Source: JBAYZQ01 sp041672385 (GTDB lineage Bacteria; Spirochaetota; Spirochaetia; Sphaerochaetales; Sphaerochaetaceae). Taken from it: a stretch of DNA of 10,295 bases. The translations under genes were made by a program, and so were the position numbers. Positions within the stretch are counted from its first letter, which is position 1. Every line of letters starts with the position of its first letter. The DNA lies in contig JBAYZQ010000080.1 in assembly GCA_041672385.1 (NCBI GenBank), forward strand, positions 1 to 10,295, read 5' to 3'. Under the pieces are notes generated by a model. The model was not told where the DNA came from. It made no database searches and saw only the letters and a program-made list of their open reading frames with translations. Below, one piece after another: positions 1 to 7,262 of this stretch.

Positions 1-495
1 GCAGATTTTCAAATTTCTGATTTAGAAATAAAAGAAGAAACAATTAAGAAGGAAGAATTACTTTTTTCTCACTCTACCAAAAATGGAACTCATCTAATAA
101 GTGAAATTGATGAATCAAAGGGAACAAAAAGATATTTTGGATTGAGTGGAGTTCTAAAGGAATTAATCAATTCTTCAAGAGTTATTACTATTGACGAAAT
201 TGAAACTTCTTTACATCCCGATTTAGTAGCATTCTATATTCAGATGTTCTTGATGAATACTCAAAGCTCCCAACTTCTAGTGACAACACATAACCAATTC
301 ATCATGGATCAAGATTATATGAGAAACGATATGATTTGGTTCTGTGAGAAAGACGAAGAAGGTGCCTCTAACTATTACTGTGCTCAAGATTTCAAGCTTC
401 ATAAAAACATAAGTGTTTCCAATTTCTATAGAGCAGGAAAGCTTGGAGCTGTTCCAGAATTTGGAAGCCCTATAATTCAAAAAGATAGAAAATAA
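1..495 (+). CDS. AAA/ABC-type ATPase, RloA/AbiLi-like, C-terminal part
   Basis: This reading frame is open from the first base and ends in TAA at 493-495. It therefore gives the last 164 residues of a longer protein whose N-terminus, including Walker A, lies left of the window. Visible elements, numbered in the fragment, are an S-x-G-T-K-R segment (residues 39-44) standing where the ABC-like signature sits in this family, a Walker B strand VITIDE with D65-E66, a D-loop-like SLHPDL (70-75), and a switch histidine in TTHN (95-98). The tail motifs MIWFCEKD and GKLGAVPEF are typical of the AAA_15/AAA_21 ATPases of the RloA and AbiLi type, found in restriction-associated and abortive-infection loci, often paired with an RloB-like nuclease. 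No such partner follows: the gene runs straight into a terminator. The family call comes from motif resemblance; the defence role is inferred. Confidence 0.78.
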   Translation, partial: ADFQISDLEIKEETIKKEELLFSHSTKNGTHLISEIDESKGTKRYFGLSGVLKELINSSRVITIDEIETSLHPDLVAFYIQMFLMNTQSSQLLVTTHNQFIMDQDYMRNDMIWFCEKDEEGASNYYCAQDFKLHKNISVSNFYRAGKLGAVPEFGSPIIQKDRK

Positions 496-512
496 AGTTT
501 TTATTTCAAATT

Positions 513-547
513 AAAAAACCACTCGGCCAGAAACAGAGTGGTTTTTT
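513..547. terminator. Bidirectional intrinsic terminator
   Basis: A12-bp arm (AAAAAACCACTC, 513-524) pairs perfectly with GAGTGGTTTTTT (536-547) around an 11-nt loop. The GC-rich core is CCACTC/GAGTGG, with a T-run on the 3' side in either direction. It lies 17 bp after the ATPase stop and 20 bp beyond the stop of the convergent phosphorylase gene, so it can end transcription of both. Confidence 0.93.
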
Positions 548-567
548 ATAAATCTTTGTTATTTCAG

Positions 568-1320
568 TTAAGCTTCATTGTCTTCATGAATCAATATTCT
601 TAAAGCATCACGTGCTACCTCAATGGCTTTTGTCATTTCTGAATAAGCCATAATAGAACTTGCTCTACAACCACGAATGGATGAGATGACAAATATTGTT
701 GAACTTTCCATTTCACTAGTCATCACATTGCCTCTTCTCCATGCTTCCCAACGTTCTTTTAAACGACTTTCGTTAGGCATGCTCTCAGGATCATGCTGTC
801 CATAGAATGAATCTTTAGACTGGGTTATTCCTTCTGCAAAATTATAACCAAGAGCTTTTGAGGCCCTAGCAAGAGCATCCACAACATGCCTATCTGCTAC
901 AGCTGGATATTCAACAGGAATATAATGAATAGTAGTACCTTCATCCCGAACGGCTGCAGTATTTATAACGCCGTCAAGATCGGGGTCAAAAGCTTTGTCA
1001 CAAACTTTTCCAGCAGTACCAACTCGAATAAAAGTATCAGCTCCACATTTTATAAGTTCTTCTATAGCGATTGCAGCTGAAGGACAACCCATTCCCGTAG
1101 AAGTAACGGAAACCTTTATACCATCAAGAGTGCCTGTCCATGTTTTTAATTCACGGTTATGAGCAACTAACTTAGCATCATCGAAATATGAAGCAATTAA
1201 ATCTGTTCTAAATGGGTCTCCTGGAAGTAGTACATAACGACCTACATCTCCTTTCTTACAATGAAGGTGATACTGAACTTGGGACCCATCCTCTTTAGTA
1301 AATAAAACTTCTTTTGACAT
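568..1320 (-). CDS. udp: Uridine phosphorylase-type nucleoside phosphorylase
   Basis: This 250-residue enzyme is expected to split uridine or deoxyuridine with phosphate, giving uracil and (deoxy)ribose-1-phosphate in the cytoplasm. The PNP/UDP family signature STGMGCPSAAIAIEEL is at 74-89. Phosphate-site residues matching E. coli Udp are G34-D35, R38, R56 and R99 (IRVGTAG). The ribose-site motif SEMES follows in the C-terminal half. The base pocket differs: SFYGQHD keeps Gln (Q175, E. coli Q166) but has Asp177 where E. coli has Arg168. Similar variant pockets (GQHxPExMP) occur in phosphorylases of Gram-positive bacteria annotated as uridine phosphorylases, so uridine remains the best guess; a broader substrate range is possible. 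GGAGAG lies 7 nt before the ATG. It is the last gene of the operon, 72 bp after the permease, and ends at the shared terminator. Confidence 0.88.
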   Translation of the reverse strand: MSKEVLFTKEDGSQVQYHLHCKKGDVGRYVLLPGDPFRTDLIASYFDDAKLVAHNRELKTWTGTLDGIKVSVTSTGMGCPSAAIAIEELIKCGADTFIRVGTAGKVCDKAFDPDLDGVINTAAVRDEGTTIHYIPVEYPAVADRHVVDALARASKALGYNFAEGITQSKDSFYGQHDPESMPNESRLKERWEAWRRGNVMTSEMESSTIFVISSIRGCRASSIMAYSEMTKAIEVARDALRILIHEDNEA

Positions 1321-1392
1321 TTATAATCTCTCCTTAACATATTTTTTATAATAAATTTATCTATTTTTTTAAGTTTTTACTTAAATTAAACC

Positions 1393-2349
1393 TTATCTAG
1401 AACCCTTATCATAAGGAACTCCAACAGAAGCAGGACCAATAGCCTTACTTGAAAAGAATACCAACACAAGAAGCGTTGCTACATATGGAAGCATTTTGTA
1501 TATAGTATCTGGAATCCCTAATTTCAAAAGAAGCGGTACTCCAGAGTAAGCCGCTGCTAAAGTCTTTGTAAATCCAAAGAATAATGCAGCAAAGAAAATT
1601 TTCTTAGGCTGCCACTGACCAAATACCAACACTGTAAGTGCTAAGTATCCATAACCTCCAACACTGGAATTAAATAGATTTGAAGTTGGAATAATGTAAA
1701 TCAATCCACCAAGTCCTCCTAATACACCAGAAATCAAAACACCAGCATAACGCATCTTGTATACGTTAATTCCTACAGAATCAGCCGCCTGTGGATTTTC
1801 ACCACAAGAACGAAGTCTCAAGCCAAATCGAGTCTTATAGAGGACATACCATGAACCTATAAGAATAATAATTCCAAGAAAAGTCGTTGGATAAACATTC
1901 TGAAAGAAAGCTGATCCAATAAATGGAATTTTACTAAGAAATGGAACATTATTCCATCTAAAAGTATTCTTAAATGGAATCTGTTCAACCCCATGAACAA
2001 CTCGTGCAAAAAAAATACAAAAAGCTGGAGCAAATAAATTTAGAGCCATACTACTGATAGTTTGTTCTGCCTTGAGATTGACAGATGCAAAAGCATGAGC
2101 AAGTGATAAAAGCCCTCCGGAAACTCCTGAAATCAAAATTGCAATTGTCAAACAAAGAGTAGGACTCATGTAACCTTGAAAAATACTTATAAATAATATT
2201 CCCCAAAAACCACCAAAGACCATTATACCTTCAAGAGCAATATTTAGAACCCCAGAACTCTCTGAAAAAAGCTCCCCAAGAGCCACAACTAGAAGTGGAA
2301 TGCAGAATATCATGGACTGCTGACACAAAAAATAGATTGTATCCATCAT
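1393..2349 (-). CDS. Nucleoside ABC transporter permease (NupQ-like)
   Basis: This 318-residue polytopic inner-membrane protein belongs to the branched-chain-type permease family (BPD_transp_2), which also holds B. subtilis NupQ and L. lactis NupC. Long hydrophobic segments run through its length. The cytoplasmic coupling segment LRSCGENPQAADSVGI (about 180-195), which contacts the ATPase, is well preserved. It should pair with the neighbouring permease as a heterodimeric channel. Its start overlaps the stop of that gene: ATG at 2349-2347 is followed directly by a second ATG at 2346-2344, and the upstream TGA occupies 2348-2346. The Shine-Dalgarno AAGGAGGA (2360-2353) is only about 4 nt from the first ATG and 7 nt from the second, so translation may begin at Met2. 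Translation is probably coupled to the upstream gene. The substrate is inferred from family and context. Confidence 0.9.
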   Translation of the reverse strand: MMDTIYFLCQQSMIFCIPLLVVALGELFSESSGVLNIALEGIMVFGGFWGILFISIFQGYMSPTLCLTIAILISGVSGGLLSLAHAFASVNLKAEQTISSMALNLFAPAFCIFFARVVHGVEQIPFKNTFRWNNVPFLSKIPFIGSAFFQNVYPTTFLGIIILIGSWYVLYKTRFGLRLRSCGENPQAADSVGINVYKMRYAGVLISGVLGGLGGLIYIIPTSNLFNSSVGGYGYLALTVLVFGQWQPKKIFFAALFFGFTKTLAAAYSGVPLLLKLGIPDTIYKMLPYVATLLVLVFFSSKAIGPASVGVPYDKGSR

Positions 2350-3440
2350 TTGTCCTCCTTAGATAGATTTGATTTTTTCTTAAGCTCAATCTTTGAAATA
2401 TACTCCTTAACTAAAAGAGAAAAAGCACTAAAGTAGATGATCACCGAAACAATGATGTCAACAATTTCGGGAGAAAAACGATAGGTCTGCATATAAAACC
2501 CCGCCACATCCAAATAAGCCATAAAGATTGAAGAAAAGATAATTCCAATCGGATTATTCATCGCAAGGAGAGCAACAGCAATACCATCAAATCCTTCACT
2601 TGCCATCACATCAACTACACGTATATACTTTCCTGCTGAAGCAAGATACATCAAACCACCACCAAGACCAACAAGGGCCCCAGAAATAACCATAGAAAGA
2701 ACAATATTCTTTTTTTCGTTAATTCCTGCATAACGGCTAGCGTCACGATTTTTTCCGCAAGCCTTTAGTTCATAACCAAATGTAGTTTTGTTTAGCAGAA
2801 TATAAATAACAATCGCCATCATTATGGCAATCAAAATTCCACAGTTAACCATACTTCGGGATGTGAAGATTTTATCCAATCCCCAAGAAGGAAGTTGATG
2901 ATTTGAAGGTACAATGGCTGATTGCCCCTTCAAAGGGTCATAGATTGTTGTCTTAACTAGAGCATTGACTAAATACATTCCAATGTAATTCATCATAATT
3001 GTTGAAATAACTATATTAACATTTTTGTAAGCTCTTAAGATTCCTGGAAGCAAAGCCCAAAGAGCACCTCCAGCCATAGCAGCAATCAAAGGAATAATCC
3101 ATCCAAGAGCCCCTGGAATTGGTAACTTAATTGCAACAAAAAGGCAACAGAAAGCTCCAAAAATAAACTGTCCCGGTCCTCCAATGTTAAACAAACTAGA
3201 CTGGAAAGCAAAGCCAATTCCAAGACCAGTCATTAATAGAGGTGTTGCATAATACAAGACGTTACCTATGCTTTTTATGCCTCCCGTAAATCCACCAAAT
3301 ATCAAAGTCTTGATTCCATTGAGTGCCTGTGATGGATTACAAATTGCTAAAACAATAAAACCAATTAGCAAACCACTGAGAATTGCCAGCAATGAAGCCC
3401 AAATCCCTGTAATATCTTTCTTTTGTCTTATTTCTTTCAT
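2346..3440 (-). CDS. Nucleoside ABC transporter permease (NupP-like)
   Basis: This 364-residue membrane protein has about nine hydrophobic segments and the same permease fold as its downstream partner; NupP of B. subtilis and NupB of L. lactis are the closest named relatives I recognise. The coupling helix ELKACGKNRDASRYAGI (about 222-238) is the family's contact point with the ATPase, and a glycine-rich GALVGLGGGL follows it. The C-terminus is charged and lysine-rich, presumably cytoplasmic. The start ATG overlaps the ATPase stop by 4 bp (ATGA), with GAGGAG about 9 nt upstream. Its own stop overlaps the next permease start in the same way, as expected for co-translated complex subunits. Transport of nucleosides is inferred from the family and from cdd, udp and deoC in the operon. 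Confidence 0.9.
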   Translation of the reverse strand: MKEIRQKKDITGIWASLLAILSGLLIGFIVLAICNPSQALNGIKTLIFGGFTGGIKSIGNVLYYATPLLMTGLGIGFAFQSSLFNIGGPGQFIFGAFCCLFVAIKLPIPGALGWIIPLIAAMAGGALWALLPGILRAYKNVNIVISTIMMNYIGMYLVNALVKTTIYDPLKGQSAIVPSNHQLPSWGLDKIFTSRSMVNCGILIAIMMAIVIYILLNKTTFGYELKACGKNRDASRYAGINEKKNIVLSMVISGALVGLGGGLMYLASAGKYIRVVDVMASEGFDGIAVALLAMNNPIGIIFSSIFMAYLDVAGFYMQTYRFSPEIVDIIVSVIIYFSAFSLLVKEYISKIELKKKSNLSKEDK

Positions 3441-4969
3441 TTCTTAACACTCCTCTTGGAACCAGCCATAAATAGACCAATCTCATTAACAGTCGTTTCA
3501 TGAGGTAAGACATTAGCTACTATCTCTCCTTCATAAAGAACAAGGATTCTATCGCTAATATTCATAACTTCTTCCAATTCAAAAGAAATCAAAAGAACTG
3601 CCTTTCCTGAATCGCGCTGAGCAAGGAGTTGCTTATGTATATACTCAATTGCTCCGACATCCAGCCCTCTAGTAGGTTGCATGGCAATAATAACATCAGT
3701 ATCTAAATCAATCTCACGAGCAATAATAGCCTTTTGCTGATTTCCTCCACTCATGCTTCTTACCTTAGACTTCCTGCCATTTCCGCACCGAACATCAAAT
3801 CGTTTAATTAACCCATCTGCAAACTTCTCTCTATTATTAAAATCTATAAATCCATGCTTTTGAAACTCTGGGTTGAAATATTTTTTCAATATGAGATTCT
3901 CTTCTAAAGTGTAATCAAGAACTAAACCATGCTTATGCCTATCTTCAGGAATCATAGCTAGACCATCAAGACTTCTTTTACGAATTGAAGAATTAGAAAT
4001 ATCCTTCCCTCCAAGAATTATTTTTCCATTTGAATGACTTAACAATCCATAAAGAGCTAGAGCTAGTTCACTTTGGCCATTTCCTTCAATTCCTGCAATA
4101 CAAAGGATTTCTCCACGATGCAATTGAAAAGTAACTTCATTAAGCACATTTTTCTCTTTATTTCGATTAGATACTACTGATAGATTTTGAACATCGAGAA
4201 TTAATTCCCCAGGATTGAATGGCTTCTTTTCCAAATTTGTCTCAATTTTTCTTCCAACCATCATCTCAGACATCTGTTCAGGAGATACATCCTTTACATC
4301 AACTGTACCAATGCACTTTCCTCTTCTTAGAACTGCACAACGATCTGCAATTTGTTTGATTTCATTGAGTTTATGGGTAATGAATACAATTGATTTTCCT
4401 TCTTTTTTGAGATTAACCATTATTTCCATCAATTCCTCAATTTCTTGCGGGGTGAGGACAGCAGTAGGTTCATCAAAAATTAGAATATCATTGTTACGAT
4501 AGAGCATTTTCAAAATTTCCACTCGTTGTTGCATCCCTACTGAAATATCAGAGACATATTCATCTAGTCTAACTTTTAAGCCATAATTTTCTGAAAGTTT
4601 CATTACCTTCTTTCTTGCTTCATCCAATTGAAGATGGGTATTCTTTACTGTCTCAACCCCAAGAATAATATTCTCAAGAACAGTAAATTTTTTAACCAAC
4701 ATAAAATGCTGATGTACCATTCCAATACCTAATTTATTAGCATCTCTAGGATTATTTATCTCAACGGGTTTCCCTTCCAAAAGTATTTGTCCTTCATCTG
4801 GTTGATAAAGACCAAAAAGAACACTTACTAAAGTTGATTTACCTGCTCCATTCTCCCCAAGCAATGCAAATATTTCCCCATGTTTCACCTGAACCACGAT
4901 GTCATCATTTGCTTTAATACCAGGAAAAACCTTGGTGATGTGCATCATTTCTATAGCATATTCATTCAT
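3437..4969 (-). CDS. Nucleoside ABC transporter ATPase, two nucleotide-binding domains (NupO-like)
   Basis: This 510-residue protein carries two fused ABC domains and powers the importer from the cytoplasmic face. The first domain is intact: Walker A GENGAGKST (38-46), Q-loop VHQH (85-88), signature SVGMQQR (143-149), Walker B ILIFDEPT (162-169) and switch H199. The second is degenerate in the way usual for this family: GIEGNGQSE (293-301) lacks the Walker A lysine, the signature SGGNQQK (407-413) is kept, and Walker B reads IIAMQPTRGLD (427-437) without the DE pair. It therefore probably has one hydrolytic site. The order and length match NupO and the Rbs/Mgl-type ATPases; operon context favours nucleosides over sugars. 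The ribosome site is modest (AAAGG, about 7 nt before ATG). It follows the binding-protein gene after 73 bp that contain a stable hairpin, and overlaps the next gene by 4 bp. Confidence 0.92.
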   Translation of the reverse strand: MNEYAIEMMHITKVFPGIKANDDIVVQVKHGEIFALLGENGAGKSTLVSVLFGLYQPDEGQILLEGKPVEINNPRDANKLGIGMVHQHFMLVKKFTVLENIILGVETVKNTHLQLDEARKKVMKLSENYGLKVRLDEYVSDISVGMQQRVEILKMLYRNNDILIFDEPTAVLTPQEIEELMEIMVNLKKEGKSIVFITHKLNEIKQIADRCAVLRRGKCIGTVDVKDVSPEQMSEMMVGRKIETNLEKKPFNPGELILDVQNLSVVSNRNKEKNVLNEVTFQLHRGEILCIAGIEGNGQSELALALYGLLSHSNGKIILGGKDISNSSIRKRSLDGLAMIPEDRHKHGLVLDYTLEENLILKKYFNPEFQKHGFIDFNNREKFADGLIKRFDVRCGNGRKSKVRSMSGGNQQKAIIAREIDLDTDVIIAMQPTRGLDVGAIEYIHKQLLAQRDSGKAVLLISFELEEVMNISDRILVLYEGEIVANVLPHETTVNEIGLFMAGSKRSVKK

Positions 4970-4992
4970 TTGTTTGCCTTTGTATTTTTTAA

Positions 4993-5019
4993 AGGGAGTC
5001 GTACAAAATACGACCCCCT
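4993..5019 (-). promoter_or_regulatory. Intercistronic hairpin between binding-protein and ATPase genes
   Basis: On the minus strand AGGGGGTCGTA (5019-5009) pairs with TACGACTCCCT (5003-4993) around a 5-nt loop, giving 11 pairs with one G-U. It is the most GC-rich stem between the operon genes. Only three T residues follow before an A-run, so it is a poor intrinsic terminator. It could act as a 3' stabiliser or partial attenuator, giving more binding protein than ATPase and permeases, as hairpins after binding-protein genes do in other ABC operons. The hairpin is seen; its role is inferred. Confidence 0.7.
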
Positions 5020-5042
5020 CTAATTCCTTCTATTTAAGAGAA

Positions 5043-6152
5043 TTATTTGATTTCTTCAACTTTTACAATCTTCTCAGCTTCCTTGACAATTTGCAATGGA
5101 ATAGATTTTCCAGAAGCATCAGTGTCCCTTATCATATTACTGATAATTCCATCAACATCATTTACCATTTTTGAACAGATTAGCTCATAATTTTCTTGAG
5201 TAAAATTCTTAAATCTAGAGGTTTCCATAGGAAGGCCAACAGAATCGTCATTAATTGTAAGAGTTGCGTTTACACCTCCAGGAAAATTTCCGGCATAAAA
5301 CATGGAAATACCATCTTCAACAGCCTTGCTAAGCATTTTCATCGAGGAGGTAAGAACTTTCTCCGAATTTGCACTCTGATCAAGATCTACACCAATAGCC
5401 ATCTTGTCACCACCAACTGATTCACAAGCTGCAAAAACATTATCAAGAACTCCACACTGGAAAATACACTGAACTCCACTCTGATACCAAGAAGCGGCTT
5501 TAGTTTGATTTTCAGGAAGATTGTCGAATGTACCTGTATACATATACTTACAAAGAATATCTCCAGAATTTAAACCAAGTTCCTCTCCTGCATAGTCTGC
5601 TCCTTGAACGAATCCATAACCGTATCTAACAACAGCTGGAACCGCCATAGCTCCAAAAAAACCAAGATTTCTGTAACCTTCCATAACAGCTGAATAACCA
5701 GCAAGGAAACCTGCTTGATCTTCAGCAAATACGATGGAATAAGTGTTTTTTTCAGTTTTATACTCAGTATAATTATTGTTTGGAACTCCATCCAAAAGAA
5801 TGAAAGCTACTTCAGGAAACATTGTTTGTGCCTTAAAGATTGCTGTTTCAAATAAAAATCCTGGACAAACAATAAGTTTTGCACCATTATTCACAGCTGT
5901 TTCAATTGCTACTAAGTAGCCATCAGTGGATTGCTCAATTGGGCGATAATACTGGTGAGAAATGTTATTTTCTATGGCATAAGCCTCAATTCCTTCCCAA
6001 GCACCTTGATTGAAACCACGGTCATCAATTGAGTTAGCATCAGTTACCAGAGCAAGCTCATACTTTGCCTCAACCTTTTCGGTATTTCCTGCTGCAAAAA
6101 CGCTACAGAAAACGATACAGAGCACTAAAATGCTCACAATAGTTTTTTTCAT
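5043..6152 (-). CDS. Bmp/PnrA (TmpC)-family nucleoside-binding protein
   Basis: This 369-residue substrate-binding protein of the ABC importer belongs to the Bmp family (BmpA, PnrA/TmpC, NupN). It has a signal peptide: MKK, a hydrophobic core at about 5-19, then VFA-AGN. Motifs of the family are VTDANSIDDRGFNQGAWEG (36-54), a CPGFLFETAIFKAQTMFPE stretch, LLDG, and GVDLDQ (254-259). The two lobes should close over a nucleoside. Treponema pallidum PnrA binds purine nucleosides, but neighbouring cdd and udp suggest pyrimidine nucleosides are used here; specificity cannot be read from sequence alone. The cysteines at 12 and 16 lie in the hydrophobic core and C16 is preceded by Phe, a poor lipobox. 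VFA|AGN fits signal peptidase I instead, so the protein may be free in the periplasm. AGGAGG lies 7 nt before the ATG. The gene sits 31 bp after cdd. Confidence 0.92.
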   Translation of the reverse strand: MKKTIVSILVLCIVFCSVFAAGNTEKVEAKYELALVTDANSIDDRGFNQGAWEGIEAYAIENNISHQYYRPIEQSTDGYLVAIETAVNNGAKLIVCPGFLFETAIFKAQTMFPEVAFILLDGVPNNNYTEYKTEKNTYSIVFAEDQAGFLAGYSAVMEGYRNLGFFGAMAVPAVVRYGYGFVQGADYAGEELGLNSGDILCKYMYTGTFDNLPENQTKAASWYQSGVQCIFQCGVLDNVFAACESVGGDKMAIGVDLDQSANSEKVLTSSMKMLSKAVEDGISMFYAGNFPGGVNATLTINDDSVGLPMETSRFKNFTQENYELICSKMVNDVDGIISNMIRDTDASGKSIPLQIVKEAEKIVKVEEIK

Positions 6153-6183
6153 TTTAAAACCTCCTGAATGTTTTATAAAACTT

Positions 6184-6624
6184 TTAAATTATATTCATGA
6201 ATCCTCTAACTAGAGGAGATTCATCTGCTTTAACTGAAAGTGGTAGAAGTTCAGCCAAGGTGTACACCTTGTATACATCTGAGTTCTTTCCCAAAATTAT
6301 CTTAAATTTTTCATGGTTACAAAATTCTGCCATAACTTGTCTACAAACACCACAAGGGGCACATGAATCAGTTATGGGACCTCTCATTCCACCAACAATC
6401 GCAATTTGCTTAAAATCTCTCTCACCGGCTTCAACTGCTTTGAAAAAAGCTACTCTTTCTGCACATACAGTAGCAGTAAATCCCGAATTTTCAATATTGC
6501 ATCCAGTGTAGACTTTTCCTTCATTTGTCATCAAAGCAGCACCAACGCAAAAGTTAGAATAAGGGGCATATGAATGTTCCCTAGCCTCAATCGCTGTTTC
6601 CATCAATTGTTTTTGATTGATCAT
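6184..6624 (-). CDS. cdd: Cytidine deaminase
   Basis: Cdd deaminates cytidine and deoxycytidine to uridine and deoxyuridine, feeding the phosphorylase at the end of the operon. Numbered from the preferred start (146 residues), the zinc and catalytic residues are all present: CAE at 54-56 (Cys54 ligand, Glu56 proton shuttle) and PCGVC at 90-94 (Cys91 and Cys94 ligands). The substrate-binding CNIEN is at 42-46, and FCVGAAL lies before it. Length and spacing match the small homotetrameric enzymes such as B. subtilis Cdd. An upstream in-frame ATG at 6633 would add three residues (MKK), but the Shine-Dalgarno AAGAAGG abuts that ATG with no spacer while lying 9 nt before the ATG at 6624. The shorter start also matches B. 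subtilis Cdd at the N-terminus. It follows the membrane-protein gene directly and precedes the binding-protein gene by 31 bp. Confidence 0.94.
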   Translation of the reverse strand: MINQKQLMETAIEAREHSYAPYSNFCVGAALMTNEGKVYTGCNIENSGFTATVCAERVAFFKAVEAGERDFKQIAIVGGMRGPITDSCAPCGVCRQVMAEFCNHEKFKIILGKNSDVYKVYTLAELLPLSVKADESPLVRGFMNII

Positions 6625-6633
6625 TTTTTTCAT

Positions 6634-6640
6634 CCTTCTT
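6634..6640 (-). promoter_or_regulatory. Ribosome binding site that decides the cdd start
   Basis: AAGAAGG on the minus strand overlaps the stop codon of the upstream membrane-protein gene (TAA, 6641-6639). It touches the ATG at 6633 with zero spacing but lies 9 nt from the ATG at 6624, which is therefore the more likely cdd start. The overlap suggests coupling of cdd to the upstream gene. Confidence 0.65.
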
Positions 6641-7259
6641 ATTTCATGTTTCTGAGAATCTTTCTAATCCTCGGAACCATTAAATCTATCGTCTTACCAG
6701 TCAGTAATAAATTCACAAGTGTTCCTATACCTATCACTCCTCCAAGTTTCCAACCCAAAAGAAGACAAATAGCACTAAAGACATACATTGCAATTCCATA
6801 GCTTTTATTTATCCATTTTGAAATAGATATAATAATCATATCCATTGGTTGAACACCTTGATTCAGAACTAAATAGGTCGAAATTCCAATTGAAGTAAAT
6901 ATTACTCCAAATATTATTAGTAATAATGATAACCAAATTTTGAGTTCTCCCAAAAATATTTTATCAAACAACCATAAAAATACTGATATCATGGGTCCAA
7001 TCCCAAAGCATAAAATAACTGTTCCTGGACCAATCAAACTTCTGTCAACAAAAAGGAAAATCCCAACTATAACAATACTCATAGCAAGATTTACATTTCC
7101 AACCGACCAACCGAGAATAAAACTTAAACCTTGTTGAAAGCAAGTATAGGTATCCGAACCCATATTAGCTTCCAAATAGAGAGAAATCCCCAGTGAAAGC
7201 AGAACAGTTACAGGAAAGACCAGTGCAATCTTCTTGAAGCTCCAACTATCCTTTTCCAA
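6639..7259 (-). CDS. YczE/YyaS/YitT-type integral membrane protein, function unknown
   Basis: This 206-residue protein has about five hydrophobic membrane segments (roughly residues 10-30, 55-73, 78-100, 106-130 and 155-185), a short polar N-terminus and a basic C-terminus (RIRKILRNMK). Glycine-rich turns (LGISLYLEANMGSD, GPGTVILCFGIGP, GGVIGIGTL) resemble the YczE/YitT membrane family, which has no firmly established biochemical role. The start is TTG at 7259-7257, supported by GAGG 8 nt upstream inside the deoC tail; the first in-frame ATG would remove about 32 residues including the first membrane segment. It lies 3 bp after the deoC stop and 5 bp before the cdd stretch, so it is a real part of the nucleoside operon. 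A role in nucleoside, base or deoxyribose movement is only a guess from position. Confidence 0.8.
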   Translation of the reverse strand: MEKDSWSFKKIALVFPVTVLLSLGISLYLEANMGSDTYTCFQQGLSFILGWSVGNVNLAMSIVIVGIFLFVDRSLIGPGTVILCFGIGPMISVFLWLFDKIFLGELKIWLSLLLIIFGVIFTSIGISTYLVLNQGVQPMDMIIISISKWINKSYGIAMYVFSAICLLLGWKLGGVIGIGTLVNLLLTGKTIDLMVPRIRKILRNMK

Positions 7260-7262
7260 TTA

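Noticed and set aside
277..480. Minus-strand reading frame opposite the RloA-like ATPase
   Set aside because: It has no recognisable domain or ribosome site and lies entirely inside a frame with clear ATPase motifs.
4899..5174. Plus-strand frame across the binding-protein to ATPase gap
   Set aside because: It is antisense to two confident genes and the gap, with no initiation signals; the hairpin explains the gap better.
5570..5791. Minus-strand frame within the binding-protein gene
   Set aside because: It is an out-of-frame shadow of a well-supported gene and its peptide has no family features.
6170..6181. 12-bp palindrome GTTTTATAAAAC between cdd and the binding-protein gene, possibly an internal promoter
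   Set aside because: It is short and AT-only apart from the ends, with no good -35; the genes are close enough to share one transcript.
6196..6219. Imperfect hairpin near the cdd 3' end (GAATCCTC with GAGG, two-base bulge, ATTC)
   Set aside because: It is inside coding sequence, has a bulge and no T-run; a role in processing before the binding-protein gene cannot be supported.
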